A stretch of DNA of 64,000 nt from Bacteroidota bacterium (GTDB lineage: Bacteria > Bacteroidota > Bacteroidia > Flavobacteriales > Weeksellaceae), in contig JAFDZI010000022.1 of assembly GCA_018266955.1 (NCBI GenBank), positions 1 through 64,000 on the forward strand. Direction: 5' to 3'. The notes beneath the pieces were generated by a model. That model did no database searches. It saw nothing but the letters and a program-made list of their open reading frames with translations, and was not told where the DNA came from. Position numbers and translations under genes: made by a program. Shown here piece by piece: positions 28,580 through 37,737 of this stretch; the stretch's first letter is position 1; every line of letters begins with the position of its first letter.

Positions 28580-29560
28580 TTACTTAGAATTTTCTAAAAT
28601 ATAGGTAAACATAAGTGGTGCACAAATGGTGGCATCCGACTCTACAATATATTTCGGTGTATCCACATCCAATTTACCCCAAGTAATTTTCTCGTTAGGA
28701 ACAGCTCCGGAATAAGAACCATAAGAAGTGGTTGAATCTGAAATCTGACAGAAATATGACCAGAAAGGTACATCTTCCCACTCAAGGTCTTGGTACATCA
28801 TTGGGACAACGCAAATAGGGAAATCTCCTGCAATTCCTCCACCAATTTGGAAGAAACCTACTCCTTTACCACCAGAATTGGCTCTGTACCATTCGGTAAG
28901 GAAAATCATATATTCAATACCCGATTTTACAGTTGAAGCCTGTAGTTTCCCTTTGATAACATTAGAAGTAAAGATATTTCCAGTTGTAGAATCTTCCCAT
29001 CCTGGAACGACGATTGGCAAATTCTTTTCGGCAGCAGCCACAATCCAAGAATCTTTAGGATCTATTTCATAATACTGTTCCAACACTCCAGAATTAACCA
29101 CTTGGTATAAGAATTCGTGTGGAAAATATCTTTCTCCTTTTTCTTCAGCCGCTTGCCACACATCTTCAAGATGAGTTTGCAATCTTCTAAAAGCCTCTTC
29201 TTCTGGGATACAAGTATCGGTTACACGGTTGTAGTGTGCGTCCAATAATTCTCTTTCCTGCTCCGGGGTAAGATCTCTATAATTAGGAACTCTTTTATAA
29301 TGAGAATGGGCCACTAGGTTCATCACATCTTCTTCCAAGTTGGCACCGGTACAAGAAATGATTTGAACTTTATCCTGACGAATCATTTCGGCTAAAATTT
29401 TACCCATTTCTGCGGTGGACATAGCACCAGCAAGGGTAATCATCATTTTCCCACCTTCATCTAAGTGGGCTACATAACCTTTAGACGCATCTACCAAAGC
29501 AGCAGCGTTAAAGTGCAAATAATACTTTTCAATAAAATCTGAAATCGGTCTATTGCTCAT
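28580..29560 (-). CDS. Deoxyhypusine-synthase-like protein
   Basis: 326 residues from the ATG at 29560; the open frame runs 17 codons further, but MSNRPISDFIEKYY is the natural start. Family marks: LAGAMSTAEMGK, SCTGANLEEDV, GGGIAGDFP and a WGKLDVD block placing a lysine where deoxyhypusine synthase forms its enzyme-substrate imine. The eukaryotic enzyme modifies eIF5A; bacteria have no eIF5A, so the homologue must have another substrate, and polyamine (homospermidine-type) synthesis is the usual suggestion. Isolated gene with its own -7 element; no polyamine genes nearby. Confidence 0.85.
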   Translation of the reverse strand: MSNRPISDFIEKYYLHFNAAALVDASKGYVAHLDEGGKMMITLAGAMSTAEMGKILAEMIRQDKVQIISCTGANLEEDVMNLVAHSHYKRVPNYRDLTPEQERELLDAHYNRVTDTCIPEEEAFRRLQTHLEDVWQAAEEKGERYFPHEFLYQVVNSGVLEQYYEIDPKDSWIVAAAEKNLPIVVPGWEDSTTGNIFTSNVIKGKLQASTVKSGIEYMIFLTEWYRANSGGKGVGFFQIGGGIAGDFPICVVPMMYQDLEWEDVPFWSYFCQISDSTTSYGSYSGAVPNEKITWGKLDVDTPKYIVESDATICAPLMFTYILENSK

Positions 29561-29578
29561 TTTAAAAAATTTATGGCG

Positions 29579-29586
29579 CAAAGATA
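29579..29586 (-). promoter_or_regulatory. -7 promoter element of deoxyhypusine-synthase-like gene
   Basis: TATCTTTG followed by C on the minus strand, exact TAnnTTTG, 18 bases before the start. Confidence 0.55.
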
Positions 29587-29702
29587 GTAAAATAAGATGA
29601 GGAGTTACCACACTTAAAAAATCAAGATAAAGGAATAATAGTTTATCACAATAAAATTTTTACCAATTGAATTCCAACACTTTAAACATAAAAGCAAAAT
29701 TC

Positions 29703-29746
29703 TTTGTAACCTTTCTGTATCTCTATAACTCTATTAGGATAGAAAC
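29703..29746 (+). promoter_or_regulatory. ECF-type promoter module, copy 1
   Basis: TTTGTAACCTTT, then ACTCTA and ATAGAAAC at fixed spacing. The same three blocks at the same spacing recur 65 bases downstream. The TGTAAC block resembles -35 boxes of ECF sigma factors in Bacteroidetes. Confidence 0.5.
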
Positions 29747-29767
29747 CCGGGAAAATAAAAAAAAGAG

Positions 29768-29811
29768 TTTGTAACCTTTACACAAGTTCTCTACTCTAAA
29801 TAAATAGAAAC
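29768..29811 (+). promoter_or_regulatory. ECF-type promoter module, copy 2
   Basis: Second copy of the TTTGTAACCTTT / ACTCTA / ATAGAAAC module, ending about 30 bases before doxX. It is a candidate autoregulated promoter for doxX and the ECF sigma gene. Confidence 0.5.
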
Positions 29812-29840
29812 ATTAACAATCAATTATTAAAATTTAAACA

Positions 29841-30212
29841 ATGAATACCTCTAACCCAACCTTCGTTCAAAACTTATTAAAATACACCTTTACCCTCGTT
29901 CCTATTGTGGCAGGTGCTGATAAATTCACCAACATATTAACCCAATGGGACCAATACATCAACCCAAATTTGGCAGGAATATTACCTTTTTCAGGGGCAA
30001 CTTTTATGATGATTGTTGGCGTAATAGAAATCATCGCCGGAATTTTGGTTTTCACCAAAACCAAGTTGGGAGCCTCTATTGTAGCTGCGTGGCTTACGGC
30101 AATAGCACTGAGTTTAATCCTCGAATTCAAATTTGTTGATGTTGCTGTTCGAGATTTGGTGATGGCCATTGCGGCATTTTCTTTAGCAAAATTGTCGGAT
30201 AATAGTAAATAA
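29841..30212 (+). CDS. DoxX-like membrane protein
   Basis: 123 residues with four hydrophobic helices. Family features are an early helix ending GADKFTNIL, a central FMMIVGVIEIIAGILVF and a last helix ending LAKL. DoxX-like proteins are small inner-membrane proteins of mostly unknown role, some linked to thiol or redox stress. It lies 60 bases ahead of an ECF sigma gene on the same strand and behind duplicated ECF-type promoter motifs, so it is probably a target and partner of that sigma factor. Confidence 0.82.
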   Translation: MNTSNPTFVQNLLKYTFTLVPIVAGADKFTNILTQWDQYINPNLAGILPFSGATFMMIVGVIEIIAGILVFTKTKLGASIVAAWLTAIALSLILEFKFVDVAVRDLVMAIAAFSLAKLSDNSK

Positions 30213-30272
30213 ACCTTCTGCTTTTCGCAAATTTGTAATCATTTATAAAAACTCTACTTTAAAACAAAAAAA

Positions 30273-30923
30273 ATGGCCATCCATAATTCAAAATTAAGTG
30301 ATATTGAAATTATAGAAAGAGTAATTTCAGGAGAGAAAGCATTGTATGAATTAATTGTTAGACGGTATAATCCTTATCTCTACAAAATCGGAAGAAGCTA
30401 TAATTACAACCACGAAGACACTCAAGATCTGATGCAAGATACCTATGTAGATGCCTTCAAAAATTTAAAGCAATTTGAACAAAAAGCCAATTTTAAAACT
30501 TGGATTTCTCGGATTATGCTGAACAATTGTTTTAGGAAAAAAGAAAAATCGAGTTATAAAAACGAATTTGCGCAAGAAGTTAACGAAAATCTGACGCCTA
30601 TGTTTACTTTAAAAAATAACGATGCCCACCATGATGTCTTAAGTAAAGAATTAGGCACCGTGATAGAAGTCGCCTTGGACGACATTCCTACTGACTATAA
30701 AATGGTGTTTACCCTAAGGGAAATCAATGGAATGAACACTGAAGAAACGGCAGAAGCGCTACAAATTTCTCAAGAAAATGTAAAAGTACGACTGAACAGA
30801 GCCAAAACTATGTTGAGAGATCGCATTGCAAAAGCTTATAGTCCAGATGAAATATTCGAATTCAACCTAGTATATTGCGATGCCATGGTAGAAAGAGTAT
30901 TAAAAGAAATAGACAAACTATAA
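30273..30923 (+). CDS. ECF RNA polymerase sigma factor
   Basis: 216 residues. Region 2 spans roughly residues 25-95 (LVRRYNPYLYKIG-type core helix, the HEDTQDLMQDTYVDAFKNL -10 helix, FKTWISRIMLNN). Region 4 spans 140-195 (IPTDYKMVFTLREINGMNTEETAEAL, then VKVRLNRAKTMLR, the -35 recognition helix). No anti-sigma gene follows; doxX precedes it. The tandem TGTAAC modules upstream of doxX suggest autoregulation. The inducing signal is unknown. Confidence 0.92.
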   Translation: MAIHNSKLSDIEIIERVISGEKALYELIVRRYNPYLYKIGRSYNYNHEDTQDLMQDTYVDAFKNLKQFEQKANFKTWISRIMLNNCFRKKEKSSYKNEFAQEVNENLTPMFTLKNNDAHHDVLSKELGTVIEVALDDIPTDYKMVFTLREINGMNTEETAEALQISQENVKVRLNRAKTMLRDRIAKAYSPDEIFEFNLVYCDAMVERVLKEIDKL

Positions 30924-30929
30924 ACCATG

Positions 30930-31015
30930 TTGAATACTTCCCTTTCCTAACATTCCAAAACACAAAAACCAAAGTTTATTATTTAGTATATTTATTTTGG
31001 AAAGGGAATTTTCAA
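30930..31015. other. Long-range inverted repeat before folE
   Basis: TTCCCTTTCC (30938-30947) pairs perfectly with GGAAAGGGAA (30999-31008), and outer TTGAA pairs with TTCAA. The 51-base loop and lack of a T-run make an ordinary terminator unlikely. The right arm ends 18 bases before the folE start, so it may be an operator or leader structure. Confidence 0.45.
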
Positions 31016-31032
31016 CTTTAATTAGTTAAAAA

Positions 31033-31680
31033 ATGCAAAACACAATATATATCAATACAGCGGTAGATCCATTCAACACACCACTTAAGGAAGATGCTTT
31101 TCTTTTAAATGATGATGAGAAAATAGAAAAAATTGAGCATCATTTTTCCAAAATTATGGACATTCTTGGTCTCGATTTGAATGACGACAGCCTTCAAGAC
31201 ACCCCAAAAAGGGTAGCCAAAATGTATGTAGAGGAAATTTTCTCCGGATTAAATCCAGAAAACAAACCAGAAATTAGCCTATTCGAAAACAAATATGGTT
31301 ACAAAAATATGTTGGTAGAAAAGGACATCACCCTTTATTCCAACTGCGAGCATCATTTTGTACCCATCATTGGAAAAGTTCATGTAGCGTATATTCCCAA
31401 AGATCATGTTTTGGGTTTGTCGAAAATTAATCGATTGGTTCGTTATTATGCACAAAGACCACAAGTACAGGAAAGACTGAATATTCAAATTTTAGAAGGC
31501 ATGAAAGAAATTTTAGGCCACGACGATGTGGCAGTCATGATAGAAGCCGACCATCTTTGTGTAGCTTCCCGAGGAGTTTGTGACACCAATTCTGCAACGG
31601 TAACTTCTTTTTACTCCGGTGTTTTTGAAAAGGAAGAAAAGCAAAAAGAATTTTTGTCGTATATTTATAACACTAAATAA
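31033..31680 (+). CDS. folE: GTP cyclohydrolase I
   Basis: 215 residues. Zinc ligands are visible: Cys and His in SNCEHHFVP and Cys in DHLCVASRGV. The substrate loop VLGLSKINRLV is intact. It converts GTP to dihydroneopterin triphosphate, the entry step to folate and other pterins. First of four consecutive same-strand genes concerned with pterins; the next starts 6 bases later. Confidence 0.96.
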   Translation: MQNTIYINTAVDPFNTPLKEDAFLLNDDEKIEKIEHHFSKIMDILGLDLNDDSLQDTPKRVAKMYVEEIFSGLNPENKPEISLFENKYGYKNMLVEKDITLYSNCEHHFVPIIGKVHVAYIPKDHVLGLSKINRLVRYYAQRPQVQERLNIQILEGMKEILGHDDVAVMIEADHLCVASRGVCDTNSATVTSFYSGVFEKEEKQKEFLSYIYNTK

Positions 31681-31686
31681 CACACC

Positions 31687-32355
31687 ATGTCATTCATAGT
31701 TAAAATCACAAAAATAGAACATCTTACACACGATGTTTTGAAAATTCAATTCGAAAAACCAGAAGGCTATTTATTTCGTCCGGGACAAGCGGCAGACATC
31801 TCGCTCAACAAAACCGATTGGTATAAGAAGAAAAATTGCTTTACTTTCACTTCTCTTTTAAGTGATCCTTATTTAGAATTTGTCATTAAAACCTACCCTA
31901 GTCATCAAGGATTTACTAATGAATTGCTGACTGCAAAAGTGGGCGACGAATTAATTCTCTACAAACCATTTGGCGATATACAGTACAAAGGCGAAGGGGT
32001 TTTCATTGCCGGTGGTGCAGGAATTACCCCATTTTTATCCATTCTAAAAGAACTTCAAGCAGAAAATAAAGTAGGAAACAACAAACTTCTTTTTGCCAAT
32101 AAAACGAAATCCGATATTATTTTAGAAGACTATTTTCAAACTTTATTGGGCAAAAATTTTGTTAATATCCTTTCGGATGAAAACCTAGAGAGCTATGAGC
32201 ATGGGTTTATTTCTGCCGATATCATCAATAAAAATACTGAAGACCAATTAAAATACTATTATCTCTGTGGACCCAAACCGATGATGGATGCCGTAGAAAG
32301 ACATCTTTCTACCCTAGGAGTAGAAAAAGATTTTATTGTAAAAGAAGGATTTTAA
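31687..32355 (+). CDS. FAD-dependent ferredoxin/flavodoxin-NAD(P)H reductase-like protein
   Basis: 222 residues of the ferredoxin-NADP reductase superfamily: FRPGQAADISL, the FAD-binding FTFTS block near residue 52, the nicotinamide motif GGAGITPFLSIL near residue 105 and CGPKPMMDAVERHL near the end. It lacks its own iron-sulfur domain, so it passes electrons to or from a separate carrier. It lies tightly between folE and a FolM-like reductase, which suggests a link to pterin redox chemistry, but the partner cannot be named. Confidence 0.85.
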   Translation: MSFIVKITKIEHLTHDVLKIQFEKPEGYLFRPGQAADISLNKTDWYKKKNCFTFTSLLSDPYLEFVIKTYPSHQGFTNELLTAKVGDELILYKPFGDIQYKGEGVFIAGGAGITPFLSILKELQAENKVGNNKLLFANKTKSDIILEDYFQTLLGKNFVNILSDENLESYEHGFISADIINKNTEDQLKYYYLCGPKPMMDAVERHLSTLGVEKDFIVKEGF

Positions 32356-32380
32356 TGCTCTAAAAAATAAAAAACTCCAG

Positions 32381-33094
32381 ATGAAAAAATATGCTCTGGT
32401 AACGGGTAGCTCGGATCGAATTGGAAAATCGGTGGCGTTACATCTTGCCAAGATGGGCTATTCCTTGCTATTACATTACAATTCCAATGCGGGAAAAGCA
32501 TTAACCGTACAAAAAGAAATTGAAGCTTTAGGACAAAATGCAACGACTGTGCACATCAATTTTTTACAAGATTTTGCTTATGATGATTTGTTTGCCGAGT
32601 GGAAAGAACAAGGAATAAACCTAGAAGTTTTGGTGAATTGTGCTTCGGATTTCAGACCCTCCAATTTTCAGGATGCTGGAAAAGAATTACTGGAAAAGGA
32701 AATGAAAATCAATTTCGAAAATGCTTATCTGCTCACCAAAGCTTTTGCAAGGACTTTCGACAAAGGTTGCATCATCAATTTTATCGATACCAAAGCCAAC
32801 AAAAACAAAACAGTCCACTTGGATTATCTATTGTCCAAAAAATTACTTTTGGATTTCACAAAAATTGCCGCAGTAGAATTGGCACCTCATTTCAGGGTAA
32901 ATGGCATTGCTCCAGGACTTATTTTGCCACCTGCAGATAAAGATGAAAAATATTTATTGAATTTAGCCCAGCATATTCCTTTGAAAACAATTGGAAATGT
33001 AGAACAAATTAATAAGGCATTGGAATTTATCATCCAATCCTATTTCTTTACCGGACAAATCTTATACATTGATGGAGGCGAGCATTTGGTTTAA
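32381..33094 (+). CDS. Short-chain reductase, FolM / pteridine-reductase-like
   Basis: 237 residues with a Rossmann start ALVTGSSDRIG and catalytic Tyr and Lys in DYLLSKK (YxxxK). TGxxxRIG with an Arg is typical of the dihydromonapterin/pteridine reductase branch rather than fatty-acid reductases. The active-site Ser is not obvious. In the FolM role it would reduce dihydromonapterin or dihydrofolate with NADPH. Its place between folE and a FolX/FolB-FolK fusion supports a pterin substrate. Confidence 0.78.
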   Translation: MKKYALVTGSSDRIGKSVALHLAKMGYSLLLHYNSNAGKALTVQKEIEALGQNATTVHINFLQDFAYDDLFAEWKEQGINLEVLVNCASDFRPSNFQDAGKELLEKEMKINFENAYLLTKAFARTFDKGCIINFIDTKANKNKTVHLDYLLSKKLLLDFTKIAAVELAPHFRVNGIAPGLILPPADKDEKYLLNLAQHIPLKTIGNVEQINKALEFIIQSYFFTGQILYIDGGEHLV

Positions 33095-33143
33095 TTTTTA
33101 ACCAAGAGTACTCTATATCACTCCAACCATTTAATACTACAAT

Positions 33144-33890
33144 ATGCAAATATATCAACCTCAATTAGCTCAGATAAAAGTAGAAAATCTAAGACTTAGG
33201 GCATTTATCGGTTTCATCGACTGGGAAAAAGAAAAATTGCAAGATGTTGTTTTGTCTTATTCTTTTAAATACGACACGGCATTGGCTGCAGAGACCGACG
33301 ATGTACTATATGCCGTAGATTATAAACGAATTACCAAACAGATTATCGACTTGGTCGATAACCAACGGTTTCACTTGGTAGAAACTTTGGCTGAGAAAGT
33401 GTATCAATGGATTGTTTCTTCTAGCCCTGCCATACAAGAAATTGAAGTACAAGTAGAAAAACCACACGCCTTACGGTTTGCGGATAATGTACTGGTGCAT
33501 ATTTCATCTAAAGACCGATACCATTCCGCCATAATTGCATTGGGATCAAACATCGATGCGGAAAATAATTTTGCTAAAGCCATTAGCGAGTTGCAAAAAA
33601 TAGGATTCGTCACCCAAAGAACTGAATTTATACAAACCAAAGCACTAAAATATGAGGATCAGCCCGATTTTCTGAATGGCGCACTGTTGTTGCAAACTCA
33701 AAAATCTTTGACCGATCTTAAGTTTCATTTGAAACAAATAGAGGCCATTTTGGGAAGAGTAAGAACCGAAAATAAAAATGCTGCTCGAAACATCGATTTG
33801 GATGTAACGACTTACAATGGATTTTTAATTGACAAAGAAATTAGCGAATTTCCGTTCTTAGAAAAATTTGTGGAGCAACTCCAAAGATAA
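33144..33890 (+). CDS. Dihydroneopterin aldolase/epimerase (FolB/FolX) fused to FolK pyrophosphokinase
   Basis: 248 residues in two domains. Residues 1-122 are a dihydroneopterin aldolase/epimerase fold (VENLRLRAFIGF; VDYKRITKQIIDLV; RFHLVETLAEKV; EKPHALRFADNV). Residues 127-248 are HPPK (IIALGSNIDAENNF; RNIDLDVTTYNG). The N-terminal LRLRAFIG and HALRFAD blocks look closer to FolX, the dihydroneopterin triphosphate epimerase, than to FolB. The fused enzyme thus carries out one or both of aldolase and epimerase steps plus pyrophosphorylation of hydroxymethyl-dihydropterin. Confidence 0.85.
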   Translation: MQIYQPQLAQIKVENLRLRAFIGFIDWEKEKLQDVVLSYSFKYDTALAAETDDVLYAVDYKRITKQIIDLVDNQRFHLVETLAEKVYQWIVSSSPAIQEIEVQVEKPHALRFADNVLVHISSKDRYHSAIIALGSNIDAENNFAKAISELQKIGFVTQRTEFIQTKALKYEDQPDFLNGALLLQTQKSLTDLKFHLKQIEAILGRVRTENKNAARNIDLDVTTYNGFLIDKEISEFPFLEKFVEQLQR

Positions 33891-33956
33891 TATTGACATT
33901 AAAAAAACTGATACTTGGACTAAATTATAAGTTCAGAATTTCTCCTAAAAATATAA

Positions 33957-33983
33957 AAAAACCTCGAGAATCTCGAGGTTTTC
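33957..33983. terminator. Bidirectional terminator
   Basis: AAACCTCGAGA / TCTCGAGGTTT stem with a short loop and A/T runs on both sides, between the pterin operon and convergent gltA. Confidence 0.85.
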
Positions 33984-33991
33984 ATTTTTTA

Positions 33992-35278
33992 TTATCTGTC
34001 GCTCATGGCTACATAGTCTCTTTTGGCTGCACCTTGATAGACTTGTCTTGGTCTTCCGATTGGATCGCCTTTTAGTCTCATTTCTTTCCATTGAGAAATC
34101 CATCCTGGTAGTCTTCCTAATGCGAACATTACAGTAAACATTTCGGTTGGGATACCTAACGCTCTGTAGATAATTCCTGAATAGAAATCCACATTTGGAT
34201 ACAATTTTCTTTCTACGAAATAGTCGTCTTCTAGGGCTACTCTTTCCAACTGCATGGCAATATCCAAAGCTTTATCTTGAATTCCTAGTTTATTAAGAAT
34301 ATCATCAGCAGCTTTTTTAATAATTTTTGCTCTTGGATCGAAGTTTTTATATACTCTGTGTCCGAAGCCCATCAGTCTGAAGCTATCTTCCTTATCTTTT
34401 GCCTTAGCAATATATTTGGAAACATCGCCACCGTCTTGTTCTATCATTTCCAACATTTCGATTACTGCTTGGTTGGCACCACCATGAAGCGGCCCCCAAA
34501 GAGCAGAAATACCGGCAGATACCGATGCAAATAAACCAGTGTGTGCAGAACCTACCATTCTCACAGTAGAAGTAGAACAGTTTTGCTCGTGATCGGCATG
34601 TAGGATTAATAATTTATCCAAAGCTTCAATCACCACAGGATCCATTTTAAAATCCTCATAAGGCTTGCGGAAACACATTCTGTAGAAGTTTTCTACATAG
34701 TTTAAATTGTTATCGCCATGGTTGATAGGCAATCCCATTTTCTTTCTATAAGTCCAAGCGCAAAGGTGAGAGAATTTAGCAATGAGCATCTCTGCAGCAT
34801 GATCCAAATCTTCTTTAGAACTTACATCCACCGCTCTAGGGTTAAATGCTGTAAGTGCTGATGTTAAGGAAGATAAAACGCCCATAGGATGAGCCGAGCG
34901 AGGGAATACATCGATGATTCTCTTCATTTCATCGGCAACGAAATTATATTTTTTAATGCCTTTTTCAAAACCTTCAAACTGAGATTGGTTTGGCAATTCT
35001 CCATGAAGCAAAAGGTACATAACTTCGGAAAAATTAGATTTTTCTGCAATTTGCTCAATGGGATATCCTCGGTAGAACAATTCTCCGTTATCACCATCCA
35101 AATAGGTAATTTCACTTAGGGTTGCTCCGGTATTTTTATACCCAAGGTCTAAAGTTATTAGACCCGTTTGGTCTCTTAATTTAGAGATATCAATCCCTCT
35201 GTCTCCGATAACACTATCTACAATAGGATATTCAAAAGATTTCCCGTCGTAGTTCAATACAACTTTATTGTCTGACAT
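33992..35278 (-). CDS. gltA: Citrate synthase
   Basis: 428 residues, type II (hexameric) length. Active-site residues: His in LHADHEQNCSTST, His in WGPLHGGAN and Asp in NVDFYSGI; the GHRVYKNFDPRA signature is intact. It condenses oxaloacetate and acetyl-CoA at the entry of the TCA cycle. Single gene; a near-consensus TACTTTTA lies about 15 bases before the start. Confidence 0.97.
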   Translation of the reverse strand: MSDNKVVLNYDGKSFEYPIVDSVIGDRGIDISKLRDQTGLITLDLGYKNTGATLSEITYLDGDNGELFYRGYPIEQIAEKSNFSEVMYLLLHGELPNQSQFEGFEKGIKKYNFVADEMKRIIDVFPRSAHPMGVLSSLTSALTAFNPRAVDVSSKEDLDHAAEMLIAKFSHLCAWTYRKKMGLPINHGDNNLNYVENFYRMCFRKPYEDFKMDPVVIEALDKLLILHADHEQNCSTSTVRMVGSAHTGLFASVSAGISALWGPLHGGANQAVIEMLEMIEQDGGDVSKYIAKAKDKEDSFRLMGFGHRVYKNFDPRAKIIKKAADDILNKLGIQDKALDIAMQLERVALEDDYFVERKLYPNVDFYSGIIYRALGIPTEMFTVMFALGRLPGWISQWKEMRLKGDPIGRPRQVYQGAAKRDYVAMSDR

Positions 35279-35436
35279 TTTATTAAAAAATTTTTGCTAA
35301 AAGTACACAAAAACTATCGAATAATCAAATTTGTTTTCTATTAGTCATCATATATTTTTTCAATCAAAATAGCGGGTTCAATACAAACAATTGTTTAGAT
35401 TTATAAAAACCTATGCTACAATAGTATAAATAAAAA

Positions 35437-35458
35437 AACACCGAAAATTTTCGGTGTT
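35437..35458 (-). terminator. Terminator of eno
   Basis: AACACCGAAAA / TTTTCGGTGTT, continued by a T-run on the minus strand. Confidence 0.85.
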
Positions 35459-35479
35459 ATGTAATTGCATTTTTATGAA

Positions 35480-36781
<1,302 letters not shown>

Positions 36782-36812
36782 TTATAGATGATTATTTTTT
36801 TTTAATTTACTA

Positions 36813-36820
36813 CAAATGTA
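36813..36820 (-). promoter_or_regulatory. -7 promoter element of eno
   Basis: TACATTTG on the minus strand, exact TAnnTTTG, about 40 bases before the start. Confidence 0.5.
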
Positions 36821-36862
36821 GTGAAAGTATAATATAAATGATGATTTTGTTGATGGATAAAA

Positions 36863-36894
36863 AAAGTTCATGAGCCTACCGTCTCATGAACTTT
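36863..36894 (-). terminator. Terminator of yebC
   Basis: Twelve-base stem AAAGTTCATGAG / CTCATGAACTTT with an 8-base loop and a T-run on the minus strand. Confidence 0.88.
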
Positions 36895-36902
36895 AAAATT
36901 TA

Positions 36903-37646
36903 TTATCCTAAAGACTCCAATAATGCATCCGTTATTTCCATATTGTGATATACATTCTGTACATCGTCATCGTCTTCAAAGCGTTCCAACATTTTCATAT
37001 TGGCTTTAAACTGATCTTCGTTTACTTCTTTGGTATTGTTAGGAATTCTTTGTAACTCTGCGGATTTAACCTCTATTCCAAGTTCATGTAACTTGTGAGA
37101 AAGCGCACCGAAATCTTCAAAAGCAGTAGTGATCATTACTTCATCGTCGTCTGCATCTATTTCTTCGGCTCCACCATCGATCATTTCCATTTCGAAATCA
37201 TCCCATGCCATCGTAATTACGGATTTATCTAATGTAAAAATCCCTTTTCTATCAAAAATAAATGCCAATTCTCCATTCTTGCCCAGATTTCCATCAAATT
37301 TATTGAAAATAGCTCTTACATTGGCTACGGTTCTGGTAGAATTATTGGTAGTACATTCTACAAAAAATGCAACGCCACCTTGTCCATACCCCTCATAAGT
37401 TATTTCTTCGTAGTTTTCTGCATCGGCGCCACTGGCTTTTTTAATTGCTCTTTCCACATTGTCTTTGGGCATATTGGCACCTTTAGCATTCTGAATACAT
37501 CTTCTAAGTGCTGGATTAGATTCAGGGTCTGGTCCGCCTGCTTTTACTGCCAATGCAATATCTTTACCTATTTTTGAGAATGTTTTGGCCATTTTATCCC
37601 ATCTGGCCATTTTGGAAGCTTTTCTATATTCAAATGCGCGACCCAT
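36903..37646 (-). CDS. yebC: YebC/TACO1-family protein
   Basis: 247 residues, with the YebC start MGRAFEYRKASKMARWDKMAKTFSKIGK shortened only slightly; DNVERAIKKASG and YEEITYEGYGQGGVA blocks follow. Long annotated as a DNA-binding transcriptional regulator; more recent work on the family points to a role in translation of proline-rich stretches. Monocistronic between hairpin terminators. Confidence 0.93.
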   Translation of the reverse strand: MGRAFEYRKASKMARWDKMAKTFSKIGKDIALAVKAGGPDPESNPALRRCIQNAKGANMPKDNVERAIKKASGADAENYEEITYEGYGQGGVAFFVECTTNNSTRTVANVRAIFNKFDGNLGKNGELAFIFDRKGIFTLDKSVITMAWDDFEMEMIDGGAEEIDADDDEVMITTAFEDFGALSHKLHELGIEVKSAELQRIPNNTKEVNEDQFKANMKMLERFEDDDDVQNVYHNMEITDALLESLG

Positions 37647-37665
37647 ATTTATTAAATTTAGATTG

Positions 37666-37673
37666 CAAAAATA
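37666..37673 (-). promoter_or_regulatory. -7 promoter element of yebC
   Basis: TATTTTTG on the minus strand, exact TAnnTTTG, 19 bases before the start. Confidence 0.5.
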
Positions 37674-37694
37674 ATCATTTTAAGAAAATAAAAA

Positions 37695-37718
37695 AACGCT
37701 CTCATTGCTGAGAGCGTT
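37695..37718 (-). terminator. Terminator of ompA-like gene
   Basis: AACGCTCTCA / TGAGAGCGTT stem, 4-base loop, then T6 on the minus strand. Confidence 0.88.
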
Positions 37719-37737
37719 AATATTTAGAAAAATTTAA

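Noticed and set aside
33893-34075. 60-codon frame over the gltA terminator
   Set aside because: Crosses a bidirectional terminator and the gltA 3' end; no features.
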